60,361 nt of DNA from JAGMES01 sp023128035 (GCA_030627905.1 DAOVRZ010000022.1:1-60361); one strand, 5' to 3'. Positions 36,518-45,310 are shown, counted from the first letter of the stretch. Program-made: numbers and translations. Notes: generated by a model not told the origin, from the letters alone.

Positions 36518-38510
36518 GCTGATTCACCTCAACATCATACTTCTCTAACCACTCATAAAGCCTGCCATCCTGCTCCCAGCCATGACTACTTAGATAGCTG
36601 TTTGCTAGATATAAGCCATCTGTACATTTACTCAACAAACTCTGCAAATAGTTGATCAACTGTTCTTTACGCAAATTTTGGTCTACTTCATCAGTCCATT
36701 CATCATCATCTTGCCACTGGCGAGATAAAATAAATGGATTTGTCAATTCTTTACTACTACTTCTAAGCCAATTTTCACTGGCTATATCTAGCCAGAATAG
36801 GTATTTAACCTGCTTAATGTACGGCGAAAATAAGAATGTATAGGGTGTGGCTAATATGATATGTTCAGCACTAGAAGGCGGTCTAAATAAAACTTCCGCT
36901 GCTAATGTTCCATTCAAAACCATATCGATAAAATCTTTTCCCAACTGTTTTTCGTCTAGAGGATTAAATTTCTTCATAACTTTTTTAAATTTTGTGATAG
37001 AAGCGATGATCTGTCTACAAGCAAGAATATCCTTCTCTTCTGGAGATAACGGAGCTAAAAGTTCACCAAATACTCTTTGGAAGAAATGCTCCATCTCTAT
37101 ATCATTAGATTGCTTTTCCTTTACCCAATCTATAAAAAGATCATATTTATCTGAGTTTTCAAAACCCAACCGATCTCGTAAATTAATCTCATCTAAATCA
37201 GGCAAGACCATTTGGTTTTTAAATATCTCATCAGCTAATAATGAACTACGAATAGGATCAAGTTTCAAGATCAAACTCAAAGTCTGTACTAATGAAGAAA
37301 AATTCAATTCTAATTTCCAATCAGAATTTACTAACAAAGCCAGCGTTATCAATGCCTGAGCAAATGGTTCATCAAGTAGCCTCTTATTTCTAGTAAGATT
37401 GGCTAGTTTGAACCCATGTTGCGTAAAATAACGTTCAAAGGTAAATTCCATAACTTTATCAATAATTGGAGCAATTAAGGCGACTTCACCTGGCAAGACT
37501 TCCTCATCTAAAAGATCCTTCACCTTATCCGCTACTTTTAGAAGCATATCTCCTCTCAAATCAGCGGGAATTTCACCCTTAATAAAATCATTTTTAGTAA
37601 TAGGTTTACCTTCTAAAACTTTCTCAGTTATGGCCTTTGCTAGCTCTCTAGATTCCTTAGATGAAGTATGTGATTCATCCAGATTTACACACGCACAGAT
37701 AGGAAAGAAGGTTTTCTGAGCCAGTTTCGGATTCCCTCCAAAAAACGATGTAAAACCTCCCTCAGGATTAAAGGCAAGATACGTTTCTTCTGTATGTTCC
37801 ATAACCTTTAAAATCAAATCCTGAGCTGTCGGAACCGTAGTTTCTAAATTATCAACGAGCAGATATCGAAAAGTTTTTTTTATATCTTTATAATAGTTTT
37901 CATTTGAAAGCAAGTATTGGTTATATAAATCAACAATCAAAGAATAATCAAGACACCTGGTATTTATACAGTGTTCTATAAATTGACGCATAATCTGCAA
38001 TGATTCTTTGTAGATAGTGACTTTATCCTGATCTTCTTGGGCTAAGCGAAATAATCTTTTCTTTATCTCCTCAAATGTCAATCCATTCATAGCAGCATGG
38101 TTTAAATTATCGATCAGTTGAACAGCAATCTGCTGAGATGTTGCATTGATCGAAGCAAAAGTTCCCTCTCTTGAACGAGCTTTATCTACAAGTTGACTCA
38201 TTAAGTAATGAGAAGTTTCTACATTCATGAATGTAGGTTCCAAAGATTTTATCTCATCTGTCATTTGTTTTTCTACAATACTCCAATAATCTGTCAACTC
38301 TCTCTGGATAAATCCAAAGTAAGTAAAAGCATTGATTGGGCCAAACTGTTGTAAATCTACATTCCTTCGCCAATCTGTAACACTGGTTGCATTTTTAACA
38401 AATACCAGACATTCTTCTGTTCTTTTAGTTTTTTTCGCAATCTCTAAATACTTCTCAAGTAATATAGTTGTTTTCCCTGACCCTGTTGGGCCTATATATA
38501 AGGTTTCCAT
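36510..38510 (-). CDS. AddB-like helicase-fold protein without nuclease domain
   Basis: About 666 residues. It opens with a P-loop (IGPTGSGKTTILLEKY) and has helicase-fold traits: VFVKNATSVTDWRR, LLVDNLETTVPTAQDL in the Walker B place (D, but no DE pair), and a C-terminal EQLINYLQSLLSKC tail. Those features resemble AddB, whose helicase part is inactive. It ends before any nuclease or cysteine motif. ATG 38510 with TAGGTGA upstream is preferred to GTG 38519. It is the first large gene of the run ending in recJ. Confidence 0.6.
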   Translation of the reverse strand: METLYIGPTGSGKTTILLEKYLEIAKKTKRTEECLVFVKNATSVTDWRRNVDLQQFGPINAFTYFGFIQRELTDYWSIVEKQMTDEIKSLEPTFMNVETSHYLMSQLVDKARSREGTFASINATSQQIAVQLIDNLNHAAMNGLTFEEIKKRLFRLAQEDQDKVTIYKESLQIMRQFIEHCINTRCLDYSLIVDLYNQYLLSNENYYKDIKKTFRYLLVDNLETTVPTAQDLILKVMEHTEETYLAFNPEGGFTSFFGGNPKLAQKTFFPICACVNLDESHTSSKESRELAKAITEKVLEGKPITKNDFIKGEIPADLRGDMLLKVADKVKDLLDEEVLPGEVALIAPIIDKVMEFTFERYFTQHGFKLANLTRNKRLLDEPFAQALITLALLVNSDWKLELNFSSLVQTLSLILKLDPIRSSLLADEIFKNQMVLPDLDEINLRDRLGFENSDKYDLFIDWVKEKQSNDIEMEHFFQRVFGELLAPLSPEEKDILACRQIIASITKFKKVMKKFNPLDEKQLGKDFIDMVLNGTLAAEVLFRPPSSAEHIILATPYTFLFSPYIKQVKYLFWLDIASENWLRSSSKELTNPFILSRQWQDDDEWTDEVDQNLRKEQLINYLQSLLSKCTDGLYLANSYLSSHGWEQDGRLYEWLEKYDVEVNQHD

Positions 38511-38536
38511 ACAATTCACCTACCGAAATTTTTTCA

Positions 38537-38623
38537 TCAGCACTCTTTACATTGTTTTCGACGTTCAGAGGTGGGTTTCCTTTGAAAACAGGCACAAAGG
38601 ACTATTTCGTCAATTTTCCTCAT
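38537..38623 (-). CDS. possible 28-residue four-cysteine microprotein
   Basis: An ATG-started 28-codon frame ends 26 bases ahead of the AddB-like gene. It has a zinc-ribbon-like cysteine pattern: C10-x-C12, then C25-x-x-C28, with basic residues between (RKPTSERRK). No good ribosome site lies before the ATG. The reading frame stays open for nine more codons upstream, so the start is uncertain. The clustering of four cysteines in so short a peptide is why I list it. Confidence 0.3.
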   Translation of the reverse strand: MRKIDEIVLCACFQRKPTSERRKQCKEC

Positions 38624-38821
38624 AAAAAAGCCATGAATCAATATTCGCTTTTACTAATTTTTTTAGAAAAAGTAACTTGTACGCCTTTCTTGATCCAAGA
38701 ATAAAATATTGATATATAAAAACTTCGCCAGCTTATATTTTATGATTTGCTACTAAGTATGTAACATTTTCATTCTTAGTAGAATAAAATATGATAACAA
38801 ATATTAGTGAGGTGAAGTTTA
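38624..38821. other. divergent intergenic region between AddB-like and LysM genes
   Basis: This must hold promoters for both directions. Apart from the LysM ribosome site (GTGAGGTG) I could not fix a -10/-35 pair with confidence. No RNA gene is visible. Confidence 0.45.
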
Positions 38822-39511
38822 ATGTATTGGAAACAATGTCCCATAAAAGCCATGCCATATACTATCAAACCAGGAGATACTTTATACAAAATAGCATTAG
38901 AATATAATACAACTCCTCAGCAATTACTATTTTTAAATCCTGCAATCAATCCAAATAATTTAATGGTGGGTCAAATCATATGTGTTCCCAAAAAACCAAC
39001 TAAACCATCATGTACAAAGGGATTTTATTATACCATCGAACAAGGAGATTCATTATATTCAATTGCAACAAAATATGGTTTATCTGTAAATGAACTTTTA
39101 CCATTTAATCCAGGCATAGATCCTACCAATTTATATATTGGGCAAATAATCTGTATTCCCAAAAAGGTAAAGTGTCCAAATGGTCAATTTTATACTGTTG
39201 AAGAAAATGACACTTTCCTCCTTATAGCTATAAAATTTGATAGATCCTATAACGCTTTACGAAAAGCTAATCCCAATTTAGATTTAGATAATTTACAAGA
39301 AGGTCAACAAATATGTATCCCGCCGTCAAAGCCAAGTAAAGTTTGCCCTGATGATAGGACTTACTTAATTAAAGAAGGAGATACTTTGTCAAGTATAGCA
39401 GAAAAATTTGTTATTTCAGCTACTGACATGTTAAAAGTTAATCCTAATATGACACCAAGTGAATTTGTAGCTGGAAGACTTATTTGTTTACCTCCAGAAG
39501 CACCTGTTTAA
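38822..39511 (+). CDS. four-LysM protein, spore or wall type
   Basis: 229 residues made of four LysM domains in tandem (about 13-56, 68-111, 120-163, 174-218). Each starts with a YT(I/V)..GD(T/S) motif and ends with an (I/V/L)C(I/V/L)P segment. LysM modules bind N-acetylglucosamine in peptidoglycan or chitin. There is no signal peptide: the N terminus is MYWKQCPIKAMPYTIKPGD. That is common in spore-coat/cortex LysM proteins of Clostridia, which are made in the mother cell. GAGGTG lies seven bases ahead of the ATG. It is the second clear plus-strand gene, with its own terminator. Confidence 0.85.
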   Translation: MYWKQCPIKAMPYTIKPGDTLYKIALEYNTTPQQLLFLNPAINPNNLMVGQIICVPKKPTKPSCTKGFYYTIEQGDSLYSIATKYGLSVNELLPFNPGIDPTNLYIGQIICIPKKVKCPNGQFYTVEENDTFLLIAIKFDRSYNALRKANPNLDLDNLQEGQQICIPPSKPSKVCPDDRTYLIKEGDTLSSIAEKFVISATDMLKVNPNMTPSEFVAGRLICLPPEAPV

Positions 39512-39533
39512 AAATAAGTATGTATACGAATAA

Positions 39534-39560
39534 GAGGCGGGGGTTTCCCCGCCTTTCTCT
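39534..39560 (+). terminator. terminator of the LysM gene
   Basis: A GC-rich stem (AGGCGGGG/CCCCGCCT, 39535-39554) with a four-base loop, followed by TTCTCTT. Confidence 0.85.
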
Positions 39561-39572
39561 TATGCTCCCTGA

Positions 39573-39897
39573 TTACATACTCTCTTTTCGACCAATGTAA
39601 AAGATATGGTTGGACAATCCAATAATCGATTCATCTTCACAAGTATTAAGAGTCATTTTTTCAGCCTTTTGTTGAACTTGCATTGGAGCCTAATTCTAAA
39701 AGTTCTTGACTGTAGGTTCCTGGCCCTCCACCAACATCTAATATCTTTGCTTTTTTCGGAAAATACTTCTTAATTAAATGTAAAACGATTTTCTTCTCTA
39801 AAGAACTATAAAAGTCTTGATTTAGTCTTGAAAATTCTTTAGTAACATTCTCGTTATAATAGTTGGCAACTTTCACTTTTATATCACTCCTTAACAA
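39573..39897 (-). pseudogene. SAM-dependent methyltransferase remnant with internal deletion
   Basis: The first 70 codons encode a normal methyltransferase N terminus, ending in SAM motif I (ILDVGGGPGTYSQELLELG). The frame then stops after SNASSTKG. In another frame the next 100 bases encode what looks like the natural C-terminal tail of such enzymes (IIGLSNHIFYIGRKE, stop at 39573-39575). I infer that several hundred bases of the middle were deleted, leaving the two ends joined out of frame. It was probably the last gene of the MerR/aldo-keto reductase transcript. Confidence 0.65.
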
Positions 39898-39918
39898 ATC
39901 CTATTGAAATCTAATTCG

Positions 39919-41067
39919 TCAGAACACACATATTTCCTTTTTAATTAACTCAGAAATTTGTTCCTTAATATCCCTTACCAAAGCCCATTTCTTATTGTTT
40001 TCTCGCTTCCAGGCTAACAACTCTCCAAAGAAAGGAAACAGTTCTTTTGCTTCAACTTTTTTTAGCTCAATTAATCCATCAATCACATATATAAGATCAG
40101 CCACAGCCTGATTACGATCCTTTGGTAAATCATTTTTAAGAATTTCAAAAATCTCAGTTTCCAGATTGTTTCCTTTAATCCTATCTTCTTTTAACACAAA
40201 GTCAGTCAAGTTCTCTAAATCCACCTCTTTCAATCGCCACTCTAAAGCACCCAAGTCCTCGTCAAGATGTTCAATCGTCGAAGGACCGACTAAAACTCTT
40301 TCAATACCAGGTTGATTTAATACCCAATTTAGGGCAACCTGCACAGAACTTTTATTATATTTTTTCCCCAGTTCAATTAATCTCTCTAAAACTTTTATTG
40401 CTGACTTATAATAGCCATGCTGAAATAATGGATCAATATTTCTAATATCATCTGAAGCAAACTTATGATCTGCTTTTAAATTTCCAGTTAATAATCCTCT
40501 TCCTGTGGTTCCATGAGTAATTATCCCAATATTATATTTATCGCAAATCGGATATAATTCTTGATAACGTTTCAAGGCCACAGGACTTAATTCTATCATT
40601 AAAGTTTTAGGATTTCCCTTCATTACATATTCTTCTAACCTGTGAACCGGTAAATGCCCAAGCCCATATTCTAAAATCATTCCTTTGTCTTTCAAATCTT
40701 CAAGAGCCTTCAACGTCTCCTCAACAGGTGTTTTTGGATCATCAAAATGAATCTGATAAAGATCAATATAATCTGTTTGCAAACGCTTTAAACTCTTCTG
40801 GCAGGAATCCACAATATGATCATATGAACAATTTTGCCCGCCCTTTTCAGTTAGGCCAACCTTAGTAGCTATCTTGATCTGAGAACGGTAGGATTTCAAA
40901 GTTGTGCCGATAATTTCTTCCGCTGGGCCATAATGATCTGCAACATCAAAATAATTAACCCCACTTTCCACTGCATGAAGTAGCATTTTTTTGATCTCGT
41001 TTAAATCTTTCCTTCCATAAACTCCTGCTAAAGAATATATGCCAACTCCCAAACCTTTCTTCTCCAT
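39919..41067 (-). CDS. aldo/keto reductase
   Basis: A 382-residue NAD(P)H-dependent aldo-keto reductase with a C-terminal extension. The catalytic tetrad is visible: D41 and Y46 (DVADHYG), K69 (ATKVG), H107 (YQIHFD). The cofactor region LVGPSTIEHLDE is near residue 260. About 80 extra helical residues follow the barrel. It is 52 bases after a MerR-type regulator and is probably controlled by it. The substrate is unknown. Confidence 0.88.
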   Translation of the reverse strand: MEKKGLGVGIYSLAGVYGRKDLNEIKKMLLHAVESGVNYFDVADHYGPAEEIIGTTLKSYRSQIKIATKVGLTEKGGQNCSYDHIVDSCQKSLKRLQTDYIDLYQIHFDDPKTPVEETLKALEDLKDKGMILEYGLGHLPVHRLEEYVMKGNPKTLMIELSPVALKRYQELYPICDKYNIGIITHGTTGRGLLTGNLKADHKFASDDIRNIDPLFQHGYYKSAIKVLERLIELGKKYNKSSVQVALNWVLNQPGIERVLVGPSTIEHLDEDLGALEWRLKEVDLENLTDFVLKEDRIKGNNLETEIFEILKNDLPKDRNQAVADLIYVIDGLIELKKVEAKELFPFFGELLAWKRENNKKWALVRDIKEQISELIKKEICVF

Positions 41068-41118
41068 CTACTCTACTCCTTTCAGGAAATTTTCTAGTTT
41101 ACTTGCAAAATGCTCTAA

Positions 41119-41454
41119 CTACCCTTTTATTGTTTGAATTTCTTTTTCACGCACAACTACTTCCTGAAACTTAATTTTGACCATCTTTAAACTTTCTTGA
41201 GCAACATCTATTTTATGAACACCCTTTTTCAATCCTTCTTCTATCTGTTGATCAAGTTCTAAAATTTTCTTTATCTCTTCTAAAGTAAAATTAGCTTTCT
41301 TCAATACAGTAATAGCCTTAATCTTCTCCAAATCTTCTTCACAATACTTACGCTGACCATTCTCCTTATTAGGAGTTAGTAAACCTATTTTGTCATAGTA
41401 CCTTAAAGTATCTATAGTCACCCCTGATTTAGCAGAAAATTCTCCAACACGCAT
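41119..41454 (-). CDS. MerR-family transcriptional regulator
   Basis: A 111-residue MerR protein. An N-terminal winged helix (VGEFSAKSGVTIDTLRYYDKIGLL) with the second wing (RKYCEEDLEKI) is followed by a long dimerisation helix. It has only a short effector region after the coiled coil, ending IQTIKG. No cysteine cluster is present, so it does not look like a metal sensor; a stress or small-molecule role is more likely. Its own promoter has the distorted 19-bp spacer of MerR targets (41475-41505), so autoregulation of the MerR-reductase operon is expected. Confidence 0.88.
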   Translation of the reverse strand: MRVGEFSAKSGVTIDTLRYYDKIGLLTPNKENGQRKYCEEDLEKIKAITVLKKANFTLEEIKKILELDQQIEEGLKKGVHKIDVAQESLKMVKIKFQEVVVREKEIQTIKG

Positions 41455-41474
41455 AACTTCACCTCCCTAGTACT

Positions 41475-41505
41475 ATTATACTTCCTAGAGTTAACTCCAG
41501 GTCAA
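41475..41505 (-). promoter_or_regulatory. MerR-type promoter with 19-bp spacer and dyad operator
   Basis: On the minus strand TTGACC (41500-41505) and TATAAT (41475-41480) are separated by 19 bp. The spacer is filled by the near-palindrome CCTGGAGTTAACTCTAGG. This is the hallmark of MerR activation by promoter untwisting. Confidence 0.85.
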
Positions 41506-41552
41506 GGTTTATTATAATTTTTTTTCTATATACGCTGATTTAAAAAAGGTAA

Positions 41553-41595
41553 ATTTAAAATAAGTCCCCTACCTGTAAGATGAGGGGACTTATTT
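41553..41595. terminator. bidirectional hairpin terminator
   Basis: The stem AAATAAGTCCCCT/AGGGGACTTATTT has a 12-base loop. It is A/T-flanked on both sides and lies between the DUF2007 gene and the merR promoter. Confidence 0.75.
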
Positions 41596-41651
41596 TCCTG
41601 CATAAATCTTGAGCCGACGTTATACCACTTAACTCTTTCTGCCTAACAACT

Positions 41652-41999
41652 CTATTCCTTTAATTCATTCAAAAGTTCTCTCGCAGCCTCTTCATATTTT
41701 TGTGCCACCTGAATTTCAACTGGCCCTGTTAAAGGATTAAATCCAGTTCCTAATTGACCAAGTGCAAATAAGTTTTGAACATCTTCATTTTTTGCGAAAT
41801 AAGGAATTCCAGCATCTTCTAAGAGAGATTTTGCTATCAAAGTAATAGACTGGCTTGATGGTACTAAAACAGTAACAAGATCTTCAAATACATAATTTTT
41901 CTTTTCTTCAAGAGGTAATTCTTCTACTAATTTAGCCCCACAATCTGCACATTCCTCAATTCCTTCAACATATTCATACTTACATTTTGGACAAAACAT
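41652..41999 (-). CDS. zinc ribbon plus DUF2007-type protein
   Basis: About 115 residues. An N-terminal zinc ribbon (FCPKCKYEY, then CADCGAKL) is followed by a DUF2007 'signal-transducing' domain (VPSSQSITLIAKSLLEDAGIPYF to VAQKYEEAARELL). The domain resembles the ferredoxin-like fold of PII-type proteins. The role is unknown. ATG 41999 has AGGAGGG upstream and places the zinc ribbon at the N terminus. Confidence 0.8.
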   Translation of the reverse strand: MFCPKCKYEYVEGIEECADCGAKLVEELPLEEKKNYVFEDLVTVLVPSSQSITLIAKSLLEDAGIPYFAKNEDVQNLFALGQLGTGFNPLTGPVEIQVAQKYEEAARELLNELKE

Positions 42000-42116
42000 A
42001 ATATCCCTCCTAAGATCAGATTTCAATACCTGTTTTAATATTTCACTGTTTTGGTTATCTTTACCTTCAAACTTTTAACAATATATGATTTCGAAGTATC
42101 ATCTTTATCCTATCTA

Positions 42117-42728
42117 TTATTTTTTCTGAGCAATATAATCAATATATCCCTGTCTAATTTTTTCATCATTAAATATTCTTTCTAAAACTCTATTTTCCTT
42201 AAACAAAATTTCCATGTCATCGAAAAGAAATTCTGCTTCATCAACTTCGTAGTATGTATGTAAAGCAGGACAACCACCTTCAATATGTAAGTATTCTCCC
42301 TCCCCAACCTTTTCCCCATCTCCATATCTAAAGTCATTAGTAGATAGAAAATTTACAAAGCATAATCCGCCTGGTCTTAATACTCGTTTTATTTCACTGA
42401 TAGCTTTTGCAATATCAACTTTACTTAAGTGGAAAATGGTATTATAAGAAAAAATAAAACTAATAGAATTATCTTCAAATGGAAGTGTTCGCATATCACC
42501 ATCTGAAATACTAAGATCAAACCCATTTTCCTTAGCAAAAGTATTAGCTTTCTCTAATTGTAAGTCACGAATTTCAATTCCGTAAGTTTTATATCCATGT
42601 TCAGCAAAAAGTGCAAGGGGAGGACAATTACCACCTGCTCCACAATCTAAAACTTCTTTTTCTAATTTAGAGTTATTGCAATACATTAAGAACTTATAAA
42701 GTTGAGTTTGTCGAAATACTTTTGACAT
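42117..42728 (-). CDS. class I SAM-dependent methyltransferase
   Basis: 203 residues with a Methyltransf_11-type Rossmann fold. Motif I is LDCGAGGNCPPLALF, then GIEI at the acidic strand, SDGDMRTLPF, and FSYNTIFHL, with the post-motif KRVLRPGGLCFVNFLS. The substrate cannot be told. AAGGAGGAG precedes the ATG. It is flanked by unrelated genes. Confidence 0.85.
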   Translation of the reverse strand: MSKVFRQTQLYKFLMYCNNSKLEKEVLDCGAGGNCPPLALFAEHGYKTYGIEIRDLQLEKANTFAKENGFDLSISDGDMRTLPFEDNSISFIFSYNTIFHLSKVDIAKAISEIKRVLRPGGLCFVNFLSTNDFRYGDGEKVGEGEYLHIEGGCPALHTYYEVDEAEFLFDDMEILFKENRVLERIFNDEKIRQGYIDYIAQKK

Positions 42729-42831
42729 TTATTACTCCTCCTTTATAAAATAAGTTTTTCACGAAAATACTCACTCATTCTCAATAATTCAAGACTTTTA
42801 TACTGGCCCGCCATCAGTGAACTTTAAAATT

Positions 42832-44526
42832 CTAAACCTCAATTATCTCATATTCATCTTTACCAATAAAAATTATTAACGCTTTCTTCAAATTCTTTTT
42901 GTCCACAAACTTTTTACTGGCGGCATATTCTTCTAATTGTTTTAAACCTTCTTTTTTTACCTGCTCTATTCTGAATTTAGCCTCTTTTTTCAGATATTTT
43001 AGTTCCCATAACCATTCATATTCAATATCTGGATAGCGGCTGTCCTTTTCTAAAAAAAGGTCAATATAACCACCTTCAACCTCTCTTTCACTACAAATCT
43101 TATAAACTTCACCACTTGCAAGATTGCTAAAAAGAATAATCTTAATATACTTCTCATCAAATCTTAGTAAATCTCGATTTGATAATTGTTTTAAAATATT
43201 TTTACTGACATATTCAATATACGATTCTATTTCCCCATCATAAGCCAGCTTTTCAACACTTTTTCTTAATTCATCTAAATCAAAATTTATCTTATATTGC
43301 TCCACTAAACTTTTTTGCAAATATTCCCAGTATATTGTCTTAATAACATAGTTAGGTATCTTTAAAATAAGTCTACTTCTATGTTTTTTATCTATTGTTA
43401 ATAAACCCATATAAAAAAGTAAAGAGATAAAGTATTCCTGATCATACATTCTATCAAAAGAAAACCTACTTACGATATCTGAAACTATTTCTTCTTTTAA
43501 AATTATTTCTTCTAAAATACTCTTGTTCTCCCTATTTGCTATTAATCTTTGTAAACGACCATAATCAGTTTTTACATTATCATCTATCAATTTTTCTGGG
43601 TAATCCCCAATCTGCTGCCAGTTATTAAAGAAGCTGAGAATCATATCAGGGTTATAAACTCTCTCTTTACCTCTGATACTGAAAAGATATCCATTATAAT
43701 TTAATTTTAACTCTGATAACAGGTTTTCTTTTTTTATATCTATTTCTATTTTATCAATAAATTCTATTAATTCTTGCTCTGTAAAACCTAACATTTCATT
43801 CAACAAAGGATTCATGGTCAAATTATCCGTAATATTAAATCCCGATGTCAGATCGTCCAACATAATTGGCGATATACCTGTCATAAAAATCCTGTCTATT
43901 ACACTTTTTGCTCCTATTTTCAGGGTTTCATAAAAATCTCTCACAAATCCTCTAGCTCTAATTGTGTCTTTATAAAAATCCCCATCACCTATTGCTAAAA
44001 TATCATTGGCAAAATGATCATATTCATCAATCAAAACATATATCTTTTTATTAACTTCTTCTACCAGAGTAAACACTATTTCTAACATTCTTTTTAAGTC
44101 ATTTTCATGCTCTAATTTATCTATTACTTTTTCTACATTAGCAATATAATAATTATATCTTTTTAAAAATCTAATTAATCCGCTTAAAACTGTTTTACGA
44201 AAAGACTCCTTTAAGCTTTTCTGAGAATCTGTATTTAATCCCGAAAAATCAAGAGATAAAATAAAATACTCATTTTTCAACTTAGTCGGATTGTTTCCAA
44301 TAAACAATCCAGAGAAGAGGTTTTCAAAAACATCTTTTTTGTTCAGATCATAATAATATTCTAAAGTTGAAAGAAAAAGAGATTTTCCAAATCTTCTAGG
44401 CCTAATGAAAAATAAATACTTACTATTTAAACTCTCGAGTATCTCTATATATTGAGTTTTATCTATGTAAAAGTAATTCTCTTTTCGTAATTCTTTAAAG
44501 TCAGTTATTCCATATGGCAGTTTCAT
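42832..44526 (-). CDS. AAA-ATPase-like / DUF1703 PD-(D/E)XK protein
   Basis: About 564 residues. The N-terminal AAA-ATPase_like domain has YGITDFKELRKENYFYIDKT, a Walker A in RPRRFGKSLFL, and the Walker B in VLIDEYDHF. The C-terminal DUF1703 domain carries a nuclease-type motif, GYIDLFLE then EWLWELKYLKK (D ... E-x-K). Such genes are widespread in many copies in anaerobes, and their function is unknown (possibly a mobile or conflict-related nuclease). ATG 44526 has AAGGAGTGG upstream. A promoter and a structured leader lie at 44601-44681. Confidence 0.85.
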   Translation of the reverse strand: MKLPYGITDFKELRKENYFYIDKTQYIEILESLNSKYLFFIRPRRFGKSLFLSTLEYYYDLNKKDVFENLFSGLFIGNNPTKLKNEYFILSLDFSGLNTDSQKSLKESFRKTVLSGLIRFLKRYNYYIANVEKVIDKLEHENDLKRMLEIVFTLVEEVNKKIYVLIDEYDHFANDILAIGDGDFYKDTIRARGFVRDFYETLKIGAKSVIDRIFMTGISPIMLDDLTSGFNITDNLTMNPLLNEMLGFTEQELIEFIDKIEIDIKKENLLSELKLNYNGYLFSIRGKERVYNPDMILSFFNNWQQIGDYPEKLIDDNVKTDYGRLQRLIANRENKSILEEIILKEEIVSDIVSRFSFDRMYDQEYFISLLFYMGLLTIDKKHRSRLILKIPNYVIKTIYWEYLQKSLVEQYKINFDLDELRKSVEKLAYDGEIESYIEYVSKNILKQLSNRDLLRFDEKYIKIILFSNLASGEVYKICSEREVEGGYIDLFLEKDSRYPDIEYEWLWELKYLKKEAKFRIEQVKKEGLKQLEEYAASKKFVDKKNLKKALIIFIGKDEYEIIEV

Positions 44527-44600
44527 TGTTCCACTCCTTTTTCTCATTTAAAATTTAATTTTCAGTGTTTTTTCACTTCATAGTTCTTTTAACATCACCT

Positions 44601-44647
44601 GATGAGGGGGACTTTCCGTCTGAAATGTCGTTAAATAATCCCTCATC
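44601..44647 (-). promoter_or_regulatory. structured leader hairpin upstream of the AAA-ATPase-like gene
   Basis: The outer stem GATGAGGG/CCCTCATC encloses an inner stem GAC.TTTC/GAAA.GTC with an asymmetric internal loop. If the -10 just upstream is used, this forms the first 50 nt of the mRNA. It could instead be the 3' end of the cyclase message. Confidence 0.45.
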
Positions 44648-44650
44648 TAT

Positions 44651-44681
44651 ATTATACCATAAAAATGCTATGTTCTTGCAA
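44651..44681 (-). promoter_or_regulatory. putative promoter of the AAA-ATPase-like gene
   Basis: An extended -10 (TATGG then TATAAT, 44651-44656) and TTGCAA (44676-44681) with a 19-bp gap, overlapping the cyclase stop codon. Confidence 0.5.
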
Positions 44682-45285
44682 CAACTCTAATCATAGATGC
44701 ATCAGCTCGTATCTTTAAAGGAAATGCTATGATTTCAAAACTACTTATAGATTTTAATTCGGATAAATTTGTGATATTTTCAATTATAAGTATATTATTA
44801 TCAAAGAGCATTTTGTGTATCTTAAATGGATATTCATCAGGTGATGGAAAATCTATTCCTAACATTTTTATCTTTTTTTTAATAAAAAAATTTGCTAATT
44901 CTTCATCAATAACTGGATGTTTTGTAAAATACTCCTCTGTTCCATATTTATCACTATGATTTGTAAACAGCAAAACTATATCATTTTCTCTAACAATGTC
45001 TGAATATTCTTCTTTCCATTTAATGACACTCTCATTTCTAACATCAAGTAAACATCCTTTTCCAATAAATCTGTCTAAAGATATTTCATTTATGAATGTT
45101 TCACTATTAGTCATATGCATAGGAGTATCAATATGAGTACCTACATGCATACCAATTTCCAATCTAAAATTATTATATTCATCATTTTGTAGAAATTTAT
45201 CTTGAAAAAGCTTAACCGAATCATCATATGGATGAACGACCATATTATGAACAATATCATGGCTTAAATCAATAAGTTTAGTCAT
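44668..45285 (-). CDS. cyclase / kynurenine-formamidase-like metal hydrolase
   Basis: A 205-residue cyclase-family protein (KynB-like fold). The signature HVGTHIDTPMH (HxGTHxDxPxH) with an upstream aspartate (DLSHDI) forms the metal site. It ends DASMIRVVART. Relatives hydrolyse N-formyl kynurenine, isatin or related amides. With a tryptophanase elsewhere in the window an indole/isatin link is tempting, but it is not supported by operon structure. It lies 25 bases after a methyltransferase gene. Confidence 0.85.
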   Translation of the reverse strand: MTKLIDLSHDIVHNMVVHPYDDSVKLFQDKFLQNDEYNNFRLEIGMHVGTHIDTPMHMTNSETFINEISLDRFIGKGCLLDVRNESVIKWKEEYSDIVRENDIVLLFTNHSDKYGTEEYFTKHPVIDEELANFFIKKKIKMLGIDFPSPDEYPFKIHKMLFDNNILIIENITNLSELKSISSFEIIAFPLKIRADASMIRVVART

Positions 45286-45310
45286 TCTCTATTCACTCCT
45301 AATTACTAAT

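Noticed and set aside
36847..37359. 170-codon plus-strand frame inside the AddB-like gene
   Set aside because: Antisense shadow of a well-supported minus-strand gene, with no ribosome site or domain; the same applies to the plus-strand frames at 9380-9715, 5274-5537 and 29721-29993.
44599..44647. CTGATGA...GAAA on the plus strand, reminiscent of a hammerhead ribozyme core
   Set aside because: Extra bases separate CTGATGA from the candidate stem II and no proper stem III with a UH cleavage site can be drawn. A simple two-stem hairpin on the minus strand explains it better.
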